Origin: Myxococcota bacterium
GTDB taxonomy: Bacteria > Myxococcota_A > Bradymonadia > UBA7976 > UBA1532
DNA: 64,000 bases
Direction: 5' to 3'
Assembly: GCA_963169045.1 (NCBI GenBank)
Contig: CAUJDF010000091.1
Span: forward strand, 207,846-271,845
Numbering within the stretch: position 1 is the stretch's first letter; each line of letters begins with the position of its first letter. The position numbers and the translations under genes were made by a program. Below are positions 12,239-22,399 of this stretch, piece after piece. The notes beneath the pieces were generated by a model that was not told the origin of the DNA, made no database searches, and was given only the letters and a program-made list of their open reading frames with translations.

Positions 12239-12526
12239 CTAGTTCTTGCGCGATCCGTTGATGCGCTCGCGGAGCTCCTTGCCGGGCTTGTAGAACGGCG
12301 CCTTCTTGGCCCGCACGTACACCTCTTCGCCGGTCTTCGGGTTGCGGCCCCGGTACGCGTTGTACTCGCGGACCTCGAACGAGCCGAAGCCGCGGATCTC
12401 GACGCGCTCGCCCTTCTGCAGCGCCTCGCGCATCGAATCGCAGATCGTGTTCACCACGATCTCGGCCTTCTTGAGGTTGAAGCCGTCGCGCTGGGCGATG
12501 ACCTCGATGAGCTCACCCTTCGTCAT
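12239..12526 (-). CDS. ihfB: IHF beta/HU-family DNA-bending protein
   Basis: A 95-residue histone-like protein that binds DNA as a dimer and bends it. It starts MTKGELIEVIAQRDGF and has the family signature GFGSFEVREYNAYRGRNPKT with the DNA-intercalating proline in RNPKTGEE, then KAPFYKPGKELRERI. The KPGKELR ending and initial MTK favour the IHF-beta branch over HU. I use ATG 12526, preceded by GAGG, rather than an in-frame start 23 codons further up, because it matches the family N-terminus. In flagellated bacteria IHF commonly assists sigma54 promoters, and a sigma54-type promoter is present upstream of flgF here; a link is only inferred. Confidence 0.9.
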   Translation of the reverse strand: MTKGELIEVIAQRDGFNLKKAEIVVNTICDSMREALQKGERVEIRGFGSFEVREYNAYRGRNPKTGEEVYVRAKKAPFYKPGKELRERINGSRKN

Positions 12527-12567
12527 CTCGCACCTCGTGCGGTCCCGGGGTTCGTAACCCTTGGGTT

Positions 12568-12597
12568 TCATTAGCAAGAAAGCGGATCGGCCCACAA
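12568..12597 (-). promoter_or_regulatory. Sigma70-like promoter for the IHF gene
   Basis: On the minus strand this reads TTGTGG, 18 bases, TAATGA, with TGC directly before the -10 box (extended -10). It lies in an unusually AT-rich 85-bp gap between two genes on the same strand and about 40 bases upstream of the ATG. Confidence 0.5.
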
Positions 12598-12611
12598 TAA
12601 CATTGAGAGGA

Positions 12612-13883
12612 TCATCGGAATCGGCGACGCGGCGCGAGACGGGCGGCCACCTGGGCGGCGTGCCAGGCGGTGAGGAAGTCGCCCTCGAGGCCGAGGCCGC
12701 GGACGACCCAGGCCCCGGTGCGGACGAGGTTGCGCAGGGGGCCGCGCACCGGCACGCGAAAGAGGCCGAGCGGGTCGACGCTGCCCGGTCCGGGCAGGAC
12801 GCGCGGCGCGATGTCGAGCAGGCGGGCGTCGGTGAAGGGAACGAGCGTCTCGAGGCACGGGGGCGCGCCCGACCAGGTGAGCCACAGATCGCCGTTCTCG
12901 GGGCGGACGAGACAGGGGGGGGCGCCGGGGGACGGCAGCCAGGCGCACGGGTCGCGCAGGCCGCCGGGGCGCAGCTCGGGCGGGACCGCGGCGCGCGCCA
13001 CCTGCGCCGAGACGACCGGGGCGCGGACGAGCGGCTCGCCGACGAGGCGGTTGAGCGTCGTGTCGTCGCCCGCGAAGACGACCACCTCGGCCGTGTAGCG
13101 GCGCTCGCCGGCGGCGAGCAGCGCCGTGATGCGGCGGCGCTTCACCTCGAAGCCGACGACGGGGCGGCGCAGCTCGGCGTCGCCGCCGTGGGCGCGCAGC
13201 TTCTCCTCGACGAGCTCCGCCAGGCCGGCGCGACCGCCGCGGATGCGGTCCACCCCGTGGGCGAGGTGCCAGAGCGCGCGGGCGCCGGCGGCGTTCATGC
13301 TGCCGCGGGCCTCGTCGGCGCGCCCGGCCACCGCGAGGAGCGCGGACACGAGCGCGCGCAGCGACTCGTCCTCGGCCCAGGGGATGGGGTGGGCGCCGAG
13401 CTGGTGGGCGGGCACGCCGGCGAAGGCGCGGCGCAGGGCGATGCGCGCGGCGATGCCCTCGGCGGGCAGCTCGAGATCGCCGCCGAGCAGCGCGTCGAGG
13501 CCGCCGCCGTACCCCTCGATGCGGCCGAAGAGGCCGAGCAAGCCGGCGCGGGCCTCGGGAAACGCGCGGCCGAGCTCGCGCCCCCGCGCGGTCAGCTCCG
13601 GTTCGAGGGTGAAGCGGCGGTCGGGGAGCGCCACGGCGACCGGATCGGGGCCGCCGTCGACCTTGGTGCGCACGGCGTGGACCAGGCCGAGCTCCTCGAG
13701 GACGCGCTGGACGATCGGCGCCGTCTTGAGGCCGAAGAGCGGCTCGCCGACCTCGTCGAGCCCGTCGCTCGGGCAGGGCAGCGCGCGGACGCGGAGCTTG
13801 CGCCGGGCCAGCAGCGCCGCGGCGAGCAGCGCCGCGAGCGACCGGCCCACCACGACGACGTCGTAGTGCTCCGCAGTGGACAT
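12612..13883 (-). CDS. FAD-dependent oxidoreductase, amine-oxidase/phytoene-desaturase-like
   Basis: A 423-residue protein starting MSTAEHYDVVVVGRSLAALL, an N-terminal dinucleotide-binding beta-alpha-beta unit in which the usual GxGxxG reads GRSLAA. A second FAD-contact region is seen near residue 220 (GGRAGLAELVEEKLRAHGG), followed by a strand typical of these enzymes (AEVVVFAGDD). The C-terminus lacks the very conserved closing glycine motif. It may oxidise a hydrophobic substrate; no specific reaction can be assigned. It lies upstream of the IHF gene and 60 bp downstream of purN on the same strand. That gap contains a small GCAGT/ACTGC inverted repeat. Confidence 0.65.
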   Translation of the reverse strand: MSTAEHYDVVVVGRSLAALLAAALLARRKLRVRALPCPSDGLDEVGEPLFGLKTAPIVQRVLEELGLVHAVRTKVDGGPDPVAVALPDRRFTLEPELTARGRELGRAFPEARAGLLGLFGRIEGYGGGLDALLGGDLELPAEGIAARIALRRAFAGVPAHQLGAHPIPWAEDESLRALVSALLAVAGRADEARGSMNAAGARALWHLAHGVDRIRGGRAGLAELVEEKLRAHGGDAELRRPVVGFEVKRRRITALLAAGERRYTAEVVVFAGDDTTLNRLVGEPLVRAPVVSAQVARAAVPPELRPGGLRDPCAWLPSPGAPPCLVRPENGDLWLTWSGAPPCLETLVPFTDARLLDIAPRVLPGPGSVDPLGLFRVPVRGPLRNLVRTGAWVVRGLGLEGDFLTAWHAAQVAARLAPRRRFR

Positions 13884-13943
13884 CTGGCCCCCGCCCCCGT
13901 GCTCGCGCTCGCCTTCCGCAGTGTCGCTCCGCGAAACTGCCGC

Positions 13944-14579
13944 TTATTCGGGCAGCACGCGGACGTGCCGGCCGTCGACGCGCACCCGCCCCGCCGCGAG
14001 CCAGCCCAGCGCGGCGGGCAACAGGCGGTGCTCCTCGACGCGGATGCGGTCGTGCAGCGTGTCGGCGGTGTCGTCGTCGGCCACGGGGACCGCCGCCTGG
14101 GCGATGATCGGGCCGGTGTCGACGCCGGCGTCGACGAAGTGCACCGTGCAGCCGGTCACCTTGACGCCCCAGCCCACCGCCTGCGCCGGCGCGTTCAGGC
14201 CGGGGAACGACGGACAGAGCGCCGGGTGCACGTTGACCACACGCAGCCGGAATTCATCAAGGAACACCGGCGTCAACAAGCGCATGAACCCCGCGAGCGC
14301 GACGAGGTGCGTGTCGTGGCGGCGGAGCGTCTCGACGAGCGCGGCGTCGAAGGCCTCGCGGGACGCGAAGTCGCGCGGGCGCAGCACCTCGGTGGCGACG
14401 CCGGCGCGGCGGGCGCGCTCGAGGGCGCCTGCCGCGGGCTTGTCGGAGAGGACGAGCGCCGGGACGACGCCGGGGACCGCCGCGTCGAGGACCGCCTGCA
14501 GGTTGGAGCCGGATCCGCTGGCGAGCACGCCGAGCCGGAGCGGGCGGGGGAGGCCCGCGACGGGATCGACGCCCGTCAC
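13944..14579 (-). CDS. purN: Phosphoribosylglycinamide formyltransferase
   Basis: A 211-residue GAR transformylase, the third step of de novo purine synthesis, using 10-formyl-tetrahydrofolate. [19 protein letters not shown] is the phosphate-binding start. The catalytic Asn and His are in [14 protein letters not shown] and the catalytic Asp in [13 protein letters not shown]. It begins with GTG at 14579, whose GTGA overlaps the purM stop, so the two are translationally coupled. Length is normal for PurN. Confidence 0.95.
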   Translation of the reverse strand: MTGVDPVAGLPRPLRLGVLASGSGSNLQAVLDAAVPGVVPALVLSDKPAAGALERARRAGVATEVLRPRDFASREAFDAALVETLRRHDTHLVALAGFMRLLTPVFLDEFRLRVVNVHPALCPSFPGLNAPAQAVGWGVKVTGCTVHFVDAGVDTGPIIAQAAVPVADDDTADTLHDRIRVEEHRLLPAALGWLAAGRVRVDGRHVRVLPE

Positions 14580-15571
14580 GCCCAGGACACCCCGTCGCCG
14601 GGTTCGACCGCGCCGATGACCCAGGCCGCCTCGCCGGCGCCCGTCAGCGCGGCGACGGCGGCCTCGGCCTGCGCCGCGGGCACGACCGCGCACAGGCCGA
14701 CGCCCATGTTGAACGTGCGCAGCATCTCGTCGTCGTCGACGGGTCCGGCGGCGGCGATGCGCGCGAAGATCGGCGGCAGCGGCCAGCGCCCGCGGTCGAG
14801 GCGGGCGCCGAGGCCGTCGGGGAGGCAGCGCGGCAGGTTGCCGGGCAGCCCGCCGCCGGTGATATGCGCGAGGCCGCGGACGTCGACCGCGCGCAGCAGG
14901 GCAGCGACGGCGCGCGCGTAGATCCGCGTGGGCGTGAGGAGGGCGGCGGCCACCTCGGCGTCGCCCTCCCAGTCGAGCACGCGCCGCGCGAGCGACAGGC
15001 CGTTGCTGTGCACGCCGCTGCTCGCCACGCCGATGACGGCGTCGCCGGCCGCGACCCGCCGCCCGTCGATGATCGCGTCGCGCTCGACGACGCCCACCGC
15101 GAAGCCGGCCAGGTCGTACTCGCCGCGCGCGTAGAACCCCGGCATCTCCGCCGTCTCGCCGCCGAGCAGCGCGCACCCCGCGTCGCGGCACCCGGCGGCG
15201 ATGCCGCGGATGACGGCCTCGCCCTGCTCGACCGACAGCGCGCCGGTGGCGAAATAGTCGAGGAAGAACAATGGCTTGGCGCCGGTAGTGATCACGTCGT
15301 TGACGCACATCGCCACGAGGTCGACGCCGACGGTGTCGTGCCGGTCGAGCGCGAACGCGAGCTTGAGCTTGGTGCCGACACCGTCGGTGCCGGAGACGAG
15401 CACGGGGTCGCGCCACGGGCCGGTCTCGTTGAGCGCGAAGAGGCCGCCGAAGCCGCCGATGCCACCGACCACGCCGGGTCCGTGGGTGCTCTTCGCCAGC
15501 GGTTTGATCCGCTCGACCAGCGCGTCACCGGCGTCGATGTCGACGCCCGCCTCTCGGTAGGTCACCGCCAT
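14576..15571 (-). CDS. purM: Phosphoribosylformylglycinamidine cyclo-ligase (AIR synthetase)
   Basis: A 331-residue PurM, fifth step of purine synthesis. It shows the family motifs [43 protein letters not shown] and [14 protein letters not shown] chose ATG 15571 ([16 protein letters not shown]) because it matches the family N-terminus. A promoter-like pair ends about ten bases upstream and there is no Shine-Dalgarno sequence, so the mRNA may be essentially leaderless. purN follows with a 4-base overlap. Confidence 0.96.
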   Translation of the reverse strand: MAVTYREAGVDIDAGDALVERIKPLAKSTHGPGVVGGIGGFGGLFALNETGPWRDPVLVSGTDGVGTKLKLAFALDRHDTVGVDLVAMCVNDVITTGAKPLFFLDYFATGALSVEQGEAVIRGIAAGCRDAGCALLGGETAEMPGFYARGEYDLAGFAVGVVERDAIIDGRRVAAGDAVIGVASSGVHSNGLSLARRVLDWEGDAEVAAALLTPTRIYARAVAALLRAVDVRGLAHITGGGLPGNLPRCLPDGLGARLDRGRWPLPPIFARIAAAGPVDDDEMLRTFNMGVGLCAVVPAAQAEAAVAALTGAGEAAWVIGAVEPGDGVSWA

Positions 15572-15581
15572 GGTGGGCCGC

Positions 15582-15610
15582 ACCCTAACGAACGCCCCCG
15601 CCGGTCGCAA
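15582..15610 (-). promoter_or_regulatory. Sigma70-like promoter for purM-purN
   Basis: On the minus strand this reads TTGCGA, 17 bases, TAGGGT, with ten bases to the purM ATG. Its -35 box is only eight bases from the -35 box of the divergent glycosyltransferase promoter, so the two polymerases would compete for the same 85-bp gap. Confidence 0.55.
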
Positions 15611-15618
15611 GGCGGCCC

Positions 15619-15647
15619 TTGCAATCGCCGCGCGCCCTGCGTAGGTA
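15619..15647 (+). promoter_or_regulatory. Sigma70-like promoter for the GT2 operon
   Basis: TTGCAA, 17 bases, TAGGTA, ending eight bases before the ATG at 15656. No Shine-Dalgarno sequence is present, so initiation is probably leaderless. Confidence 0.6.
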
Positions 15648-15655
15648 CTCGCCCG

Positions 15656-16342
15656 ATGCGCGTCGACGCCGTCATCCCTGCCCTCGACGAGGAGGCCAGC
15701 CTGCCGCGCGTGCTCGCGGCGCTGCGCGGGCGCGGCCTCCGGCAGGTCGTCGTCGTCGACAACGGCAGCAGCGACGCCACCTTCGCCGCAGCGCGCGACG
15801 GGGGCGCGGTGGCGCTGTTCGAGCGCCGGCGCGGTTACGGCTCGGCGTGCCTGCGGGCGCTCGAGCACCTCGAGGCCGACCCGCCCGACGCGGTGGTGTT
15901 CCTCGACGCCGACGGCGCCGACGATCCCGACGACCTGCCGGCGCTGCTGGCGCCGCTCGAGGTCGGCGCGGCCGACCTGGTCGTCGGCTCGCGGGTGCGC
16001 GGCGAGCGCGAGCCGGGCGCGCTGCTGCCGCAGGCCCGCCTCGGCAACCTTCTGGCCTGCACGCTGCTGCGGCGCCTCTACGGCGTGGAGTTCACCGACC
16101 TGGGGCCGTTCCGGGCGATCACCTGGGCGGCGCTCGACCGCCTGCAGATGAGCGACACCGGCATGGGCTGGACGGTCGAGATGCAGGCGCGCGCCGCTCG
16201 CCTGGGCCTGCGGGCCGTCGAAGTGCCGGTCCGCTACCGCCGCCGCCGGACGGGCCGCAGCAAGGTCGCCGGCAACCTGAAGGGATCCGTCCGCGCCGGC
16301 GCCAAGATCCTGTGGACGATCGGGCGCGAGGCGGTCCTTTGA
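15656..16342 (+). CDS. Family 2 glycosyltransferase
   Basis: A 228-residue GT-A-fold glycosyltransferase of the dolichol-phosphate-mannose-synthase-like type. The nucleotide-binding start is [18 protein letters not shown] and VVVDNGSSD, and the metal-binding DxD is in [12 protein letters not shown]. The acceptor side is [17 protein letters not shown], followed by [13 protein letters not shown] and the C-terminal [14 protein letters not shown]. No membrane segments are seen. It heads a four-gene operon whose next member is another sugar-nucleotide-type transferase, overlapping by four bases. Its acceptor cannot be named from sequence. Confidence 0.85.
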   Translation: MRVDAVIPALDEEASLPRVLAALRGRGLRQVVVVDNGSSDATFAAARDGGAVALFERRRGYGSACLRALEHLEADPPDAVVFLDADGADDPDDLPALLAPLEVGAADLVVGSRVRGEREPGALLPQARLGNLLACTLLRRLYGVEFTDLGPFRAITWAALDRLQMSDTGMGWTVEMQARAARLGLRAVEVPVRYRRRRTGRSKVAGNLKGSVRAGAKILWTIGREAVL

Positions 16343-17001
16343 GGCTTGCGATCTTCGCGCGCGCGCCGGTGCCGGGGCAGGCGAAGACGCGGCTGGCGCC
16401 GGCGCTCGGCGCGCAGGGGGCCGCCGACCTCCACGCCGCGTTCGTCGCCGACGTCGTCGAACGTCACCGTCGGCCGGGCCGCGCGATCACGGTGTGGCGC
16501 GACGGCCCGCACCCGCTCTTCGACGCGCTGGGCGTCGCGCTCGCCGACCAGCCGCCGGGCGATCTCGGCGCGCGGCTCGCGGCCTGCGCCGCGCGCGAGG
16601 CGCCGGTCGTGGTCCTCGGCACGGACAGCCCGACGCTCCCGCCGGCGCACGTCGACGCGGCCTTCGCGGCGCTCGCCGAGGTGCCGGTGGTGCTCGGCCC
16701 CGCCGGCGACGGCGGCTACTACCTCGTGGGCGTGCGCGAAGACGCGCCGCCGATCTTCGACGACGTCCCGTGGGGCACGGACCGGGTCCTGGCGCACACC
16801 CTCCGTCGACTTCAGCGCGCGTCCTGCCGATACCACCTGCTGGAGTTCTGGTACGACGTCGACCGGCCCGCGGACCTCGCGCTCCTGGCCGCGCACCTCC
16901 CCGCCCTCGAGGCCGCGGGCGTGCCGGTCCCGCCGCGCACCCGCGCCGTCCTGTCGGCTCTCGGCGGTGATCGGGAGGAAACATGGGAGCGGTGGCGCTG
17001 A
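16339..17001 (+). CDS. TIGR04282/DUF2064 transferase
   Basis: A 220-residue nucleotidyl/glycosyltransferase-like protein (GT-A-like fold). It matches the family called rSAM/selenodomain-associated transferase 1, also annotated as an arsenosugar-biosynthesis glycosyltransferase. Motifs are [19 protein letters not shown] at the start, [19 protein letters not shown] and [16 protein letters not shown]. The start is TTG at 16339, overlapping the GT2 stop as TTGA, because the conserved [13 protein letters not shown] begins there and no ATG or GTG precedes it in frame. No radical-SAM partner is seen nearby, so an arsenosugar role is not supported by context. Confidence 0.8.
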   Translation: MRLAIFARAPVPGQAKTRLAPALGAQGAADLHAAFVADVVERHRRPGRAITVWRDGPHPLFDALGVALADQPPGDLGARLAACAAREAPVVVLGTDSPTLPPAHVDAAFAALAEVPVVLGPAGDGGYYLVGVREDAPPIFDDVPWGTDRVLAHTLRRLQRASCRYHLLEFWYDVDRPADLALLAAHLPALEAAGVPVPPRTRAVLSALGGDREETWERWR

Positions 17002-17638
17002 CCCCGACGGAGCCCGGCACGCGCGCCTTCGCCGCGGGCACGGTCCTCTTCCGCGAGGGCGACCACGGCCGCGAGATGTACATCATCGCGTCCGGGCGCG
17101 TGCGCATCAGCAAGCGCGTGCGCGACCTCGAGAAGACCGTCAGCGTGCTGCCGGCGGGCGAGTTCTTCGGCGAGATGGCGATCCTGAACGACCGGCCGCG
17201 GAGCGCGACCGCCACCGTGCTCGAGGATGCGGAGCTGCTGGTGGTGCCGCCCGAGGCCTTCGAGCCGCTCGTCTTCCACCACCGCGACGTGGCGGTGCGG
17301 CTCATCCGCCGCCTGGCGCAGCGCCTCGAAGAGGCCAACCAGGACCTCGCCCTGCTGCTCGACCGCGATCCGGTGAGCCGGACGGCGCGCGCGCTGAAGC
17401 GACTCGCCGGCAGCTGCGGCCACCGCTTCGGCCGCGGCCTGCGCATCCAGCTCGGCCCCGGCGAGCTGGCGGAGCGCATCGGCCTGACGCCGGTGGAGCT
17501 CGACGACGTCCTGCGGCGCTTCCACCGCGCGGGCCTCGTGGCCGGCGTCGACGAGGACTCCATTGACCTGGCCGACACGGGCCGCTTCGACCGCTTCCTC
17601 GAGTACCTCGACCTGAGGCACCACTTCGCCGAGGTGAC

Positions 17639-17642
<4 letters not shown>
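16983..17642 (+). CDS. Crp/Fnr-family cyclic-nucleotide-binding regulator
   Basis: A 219-residue transcription regulator. Residues of about 10-120 form a cyclic-nucleotide-binding domain with the phosphate-binding cassette FFGEMAILNDRPRSATATV. It keeps the Glu and the Arg-Ser that contact cAMP or cGMP in active members. A long dimer helix follows (VRLIRRLAQRLEEANQDLALLL), and a C-terminal winged helix-turn-helix (GELAERIGLTPVELDDVLRRFHRAGLV). GGAGG precedes the ATG. It overlaps its neighbours by 19 and 4 bases, so it is an operon member rather than an isolated regulator. An adenylate-cyclase homologue elsewhere in the window (55875) looks inactive, so the ligand source is unknown. Confidence 0.88.
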
Positions 17643-18832
<1,190 letters not shown>

Positions 18833-18836
18833 CGGA

Positions 18837-19685
18837 TCAAGGGCCGAGCGGACCGGGTGGGAACTCGCCCCGGTGGACCATGGCGCTCACGTCCATCGTC
18901 AGCGCGATCAGCCAGTGCAACAAGGCGCCACCCCACACCGAGCGCCAGCGCATGGCCATCGTTCCGATGATGATCCCGCCGAAGATGGAGAGGACGCACT
19001 CCAGGAACGGCTTCTGGAAGTGGAGCATGCAATACGGCACCGCCATCACGAAGATGGCTCCGTAACCGAGCACGCGCCGCAGGCTGTGGAGCATGAAGCC
19101 GCGGAAGAAGAACTCCAGGGCGAAGAACTGCAGCCCGTAGGCCAGCTCCCACACGATCAGGTCGAACCACGAGCGCCCCGCCTGCTGGTACATCGGGTAC
19201 ATCAGCTGGAACGACGGCGACCGCGAGGCGACGACGATGCCGACGGCCATCACCGCGAAGATCGACAGGTAGACGACGAGGTGGCGCCCGGTGCCGGCCC
19301 ACCCGAGGTGGTAGTCGCGCAGGCGCTCGCCGTGGGCGGCGAGCCAGATCGCGGGCACGACGAGGTAGCCGAGGACGCAGAAGGCGACCCAATGCAGCAA
19401 GCCGGCGATCTCGTAGAGCGGCTGGACGCGCGCCGTGAGCGGGTCGTCGTAGCCGAGCAGCGGCGCGACCCAGTCGAGGAAGGTCATCTCGCTGCCGCCG
19501 AAGTACATGATGGCGAGGCCGAGGGCGGCGACCACCAGCGCGCCGCCCTCGCGGTAGCCGAAGCGCGCCTGCGGATCGCGATCGGCGTCGATCTCCGCCC
19601 AGGCGCGCGGCAGCCACGTGACGAGCGCGCGCCAGGGGCCGCCGCGCGCGACGGCGCCGGTCGTCTTCAGGGCGGGTTCGTTCAT
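18837..19685 (-). CDS. CPBP-family intramembrane protease
   Basis: A 282-residue polytopic protein with about six to seven membrane helices and a CPBP (Rce1/Abi) domain in its C-terminal half. Motif 1 reads LEFFFRG where the family has EExxxRG, so the first Glu is Leu while the second Glu and the Arg remain. Motif 2 is YCMLHF and motif 3 HWLIALTMD. CPBP proteins cleave or bind membrane peptides; the group includes CAAX prenyl proteases, bacteriocin-immunity proteins and the myxosortases reported to process MYXO-CTERM proteins. It is the third gene of an AMIN-LptD-CPBP run, 37 bp after lptD. An ATG at 19685 begins the protein. Whether it is active with one Glu missing is open. Confidence 0.8.
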   Translation of the reverse strand: MNEPALKTTGAVARGGPWRALVTWLPRAWAEIDADRDPQARFGYREGGALVVAALGLAIMYFGGSEMTFLDWVAPLLGYDDPLTARVQPLYEIAGLLHWVAFCVLGYLVVPAIWLAAHGERLRDYHLGWAGTGRHLVVYLSIFAVMAVGIVVASRSPSFQLMYPMYQQAGRSWFDLIVWELAYGLQFFALEFFFRGFMLHSLRRVLGYGAIFVMAVPYCMLHFQKPFLECVLSIFGGIIIGTMAMRWRSVWGGALLHWLIALTMDVSAMVHRGEFPPGPLGP

Positions 19686-19722
19686 CGGCGGCGTTATCCC
19701 ACGAACGTGCGGCGGGCGCGAG

Positions 19723-21645
19723 TCAGGGGCTCGGGGCCAGCGCCACCTCGAGCCAGACGTCGGGCGCGTCGCGGCCGCGCTCGTGGCTGGCCCGCAGGCG
19801 GGCCGACCAGCAGTCGCAGCCGCCTCGCCAACCGAAGCCGGCGTCCTGTCCGAGCACCGCGGCGTCGGCGGCGTCGGCCACGAGGCCGTAGGTGGCCTCG
19901 AGGCGGCCCCACGGCAGGGTGACGCGGCCGTCGATCGTGTCGACGTCGTCGCCGTCGACCAGGAAGAGGCGTGGGATGCCGCGCGTCCACTGGCGCACGA
20001 AGATCGGCGTCGACGGCTCCGGGCGGAGGCGCGCGTACCCGACGTCCAGACGGGGCCCGGCGGCGGCGCCGAGGCGGGCCCGCGCGCGAACGGCCTCGTC
20101 GAGCGCGGCGACGGCCTCGACGCCCGCATGCGCCGCGTCCACGGCGGCGCTCGCCACGGGCGCCTCGCGGCCCTCCACCGGCGCCTCCGCTTCGTAACCC
20201 AGCGAAACTTCGACCGATCCGCTCACGGAGCCGCCGACGAGGCGCGTCTGTGCGGCGAGCTCGCCGCGCCGGCTCGGCAGCGGACGGTCCTCGGCGTCGA
20301 GGATGGCCGGCTCGCCGCGCTCGTCGACGCCGACGCGGCGACCGCGGGCGGCCAGCCAGATCTCGTGCCGCAACCCCTCGAAGTCCCGGGCGACCCCCAC
20401 CGCCGCCTCCAGCCCGGCGGCCCCCACGAGGCGGCCGCCGTCGTCCAGCCGCTGTGTGAGCAGGGAGGCGTCCGGCCGCAGACGCAGCGGTCCGAGCCAC
20501 CACGTCGCGTCGAGGCCCGCGTCGAGGGCGGCGCGCTCCTCGACGGGCGCCGCCGCGGCGTCGAAGCGGCTGAAGCGCGCGTCGATGCGCAGGTCGGCGA
20601 AGGGGAGCGGCGCCGTCCAGGCGAGCCAGATCTCGGGCGCGGGCTGGTACACGCCGGGCTGACCGAGAAGGTCGCCGCCGCCGCGCAGGTCCTGGAGCAG
20701 CGCGCCGCCGACGCCGACCTGCAGCGCGTCCGCGCCCACCGTCAGCGCGGCCCGGGTGCGCAGGTGGTCCCGCCCGCGCGAGGCGAGGCCCGGACGCAGC
20801 GCCTGCCGCACGTCCTGCGCCGTCGCCGCCTCGCCGGCGATCGCCAGCCGCGCCGGCCCCGCGGCGACCGAGCCTTCGCCCCAGGCGACGGCGCCGTCGG
20901 GCACGACCGAGTCGACGGCGAGCGTGCCGCCCTCGTCGTCGTCGGCGGCCCAGCGCAGGCGCCCGGCGGCCGTCGGTCCGAAGTGAGCGCGCGCGCCCGG
21001 CGCCAGCGTCAGGTCGAGGCTCTGGTGGGGCGCCCAGAAGAACGGGACGCGCCCGAACGGCCCGTCCTCGCCGTCCCAGCCGAGCTCGGGCAGCAGAAAG
21101 CCGGTGCGGCGACGCGCGAACGGCACGTACCAGCGCGGCGCCGCGGCCACGGGCACCGGGCCCGCCCAGAGCACCGGCCACTCCGCCCAGGCGCCCTCGC
21201 CGGGGGTCACCTCCGCGGCCCGCGCGGTCACGCGCCACGGCGGCTCGTCGCACGCGCACCCCGTCGCCGTCACCTCCGTCGCCAGGAGCCGATCGTCGCG
21301 GAGCGTGGCGCTCGCCGCCGTGAGCCGCCATCGCGGGGTCCGCACCGAGAGGTCCTCGGCGGCGCCCGTGGGGCCCGGCAGGCACAGCGTGAGCCGCCGC
21401 GCCGCGAGCGCCGTCGCGAGGTCGTTCCGCAGCGTGAGCCGCGCCGGGCCCTCGACGGCGATGCGCCCCTGCGGGCACTCGCCCGTCGGCGCGCCTGCGG
21501 CCGCGGCGCCCTCGAGGCGCCACTCGCCCGTCTCCACGCGCAGGCCGCCCTCGGCCCGCCAGCCGCCGTCGTAGACCTCGAGGCGGTCGGCGGAGACGTC
21601 GGCGGCCACCGGGGGGCCGAGCAGCAAGGCGAGGAGCCCGAGCAC
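19723..21645 (-). CDS. lptD: LPS-assembly protein LptD-like
   Basis: A 640-residue outer-membrane protein predicted to insert lipopolysaccharide into the outer leaflet. A signal peptide is followed by a short OstA/LptA-like jelly-roll (about residues 15-140). Then comes the LptD plug/barrel start with PRWYVPFARRRTGFLLPELG and VPFFWAPHQSLDLTL, close to the family's RRSGFLxP and PYYWxIAPxxDxT pattern. The barrel ends with CDCWSARLRAS, reminiscent of the C-terminal Cys-Trp of LptD, and a beta-strand ending. It is shorter than E. coli LptD. GTG at 21645 opens the signal peptide; the AMIN gene ends 10 bp upstream, so the two share a transcript. Confidence 0.85.
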   Translation of the reverse strand: MLGLLALLLGPPVAADVSADRLEVYDGGWRAEGGLRVETGEWRLEGAAAAGAPTGECPQGRIAVEGPARLTLRNDLATALAARRLTLCLPGPTGAAEDLSVRTPRWRLTAASATLRDDRLLATEVTATGCACDEPPWRVTARAAEVTPGEGAWAEWPVLWAGPVPVAAAPRWYVPFARRRTGFLLPELGWDGEDGPFGRVPFFWAPHQSLDLTLAPGARAHFGPTAAGRLRWAADDDEGGTLAVDSVVPDGAVAWGEGSVAAGPARLAIAGEAATAQDVRQALRPGLASRGRDHLRTRAALTVGADALQVGVGGALLQDLRGGGDLLGQPGVYQPAPEIWLAWTAPLPFADLRIDARFSRFDAAAAPVEERAALDAGLDATWWLGPLRLRPDASLLTQRLDDGGRLVGAAGLEAAVGVARDFEGLRHEIWLAARGRRVGVDERGEPAILDAEDRPLPSRRGELAAQTRLVGGSVSGSVEVSLGYEAEAPVEGREAPVASAAVDAAHAGVEAVAALDEAVRARARLGAAAGPRLDVGYARLRPEPSTPIFVRQWTRGIPRLFLVDGDDVDTIDGRVTLPWGRLEATYGLVADAADAAVLGQDAGFGWRGGCDCWSARLRASHERGRDAPDVWLEVALAPSP

Positions 21646-21655
21646 GGGCGGGTGA

Positions 21656-22237
21656 TCAGGGCGCCGGGGCGGGCGATGCGTCGGACGGCGGCGGCGGCGG
21701 CGCGAGCGTCTCGGGGCTCGGCGGCCGGAAGTCGAGCAGGACGTAGTTGCCGTCCTGGTGGAGGTCGTAGCCGACCGTCTCGCGCAGCTTCACGGTGACG
21801 CGCGTCACGTTGCCGCGGAGCTGCTGGGCCTCGACCCAGCCGACCGCCGTCGGGAACATGCCCGTCTCGAGGCGGCGCGCGTCGTTGTTCGAGTGCAGTC
21901 GCGTGTCGGGGAACTCGAGGATTACCTCGTCGGTCCCGCCGGGCACCAGGTTGTAGACCGGCCGCTCGGTCGCCTGGATGAAGACGCGTCCGCCGGTGCC
22001 GACCATCTGGAAGCCGACCCACGTGAGGAGGCGGACGGCCCCCTGGCTGCGGAGTCGCGCCGTCGACGGCGAGGCGTCGCGCGTGCCGGGCGCCACCCCG
22101 AGGTAGGGACCGTTGCGGCGCAGGTCGACCGCCTCGGGCGCCGTCTTGTCGGGCGCCGGCTGCGCGGACGCCGGCAGGGCCCCGAGCGCCGTGAGGCCCA
22201 TCACCGCCGCGAGCCGCAGTTGCCTCGTCGCGCGCAT
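21656..22237 (-). CDS. Exported AMIN-domain-like protein
   Basis: A 193-residue protein with a Sec signal peptide (MRATRQLRLAAVMGLTALGALPASA) and one beta-rich domain. The wording, including GRVFIQATERPVYNLVPGG, DEVILEFPDTRLHSNND and NYVLLDFRPP, fits the AMIN domain of periplasmic cell-wall or secretin-associated proteins. The C-terminus is a Pro/Ala tail. ATG 22237 has GGGAGG eight bases upstream, better placed than a GTG three codons earlier. It lies directly before lptD. AMIN domains localise proteins to peptidoglycan or the envelope; a role with LptD is suggested only by adjacency. Confidence 0.65.
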   Translation of the reverse strand: MRATRQLRLAAVMGLTALGALPASAQPAPDKTAPEAVDLRRNGPYLGVAPGTRDASPSTARLRSQGAVRLLTWVGFQMVGTGGRVFIQATERPVYNLVPGGTDEVILEFPDTRLHSNNDARRLETGMFPTAVGWVEAQQLRGNVTRVTVKLRETVGYDLHQDGNYVLLDFRPPSPETLAPPPPPSDASPAPAP

Positions 22238-22251
22238 GCGCTCCACCTCCC

Positions 22252-22271
22252 CCAGAGTATCTTTCCTCTGG
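22252..22271. promoter_or_regulatory. Small inverted repeat in the divergent AMIN/TPR promoter gap
   Basis: The 162-bp gap at 22238-22399 separates divergent genes. It contains CCAGAG, eight bases, CTCTGG, a perfect 6-bp inverted repeat with an AT-rich centre. On the minus strand a GATACT -10-like box lies inside it, and a TGTGA half-site lies a few bases away. It is a candidate operator for the AMIN-lptD operon. No strong -35 box is visible. Confidence 0.3.
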
Positions 22272-22399
22272 TATCACAGGGTGTTGGGAGTGTCGAGACG
22301 GGTGTTCCCGCGGCGTCGTCGGCGCTACCCTGGGCGCGCTGCGTGCCCCGAGGCCCGCCCCCCGGCCGCGGGCGCCCTCCCGAAAGAAGCGAGGAAGCT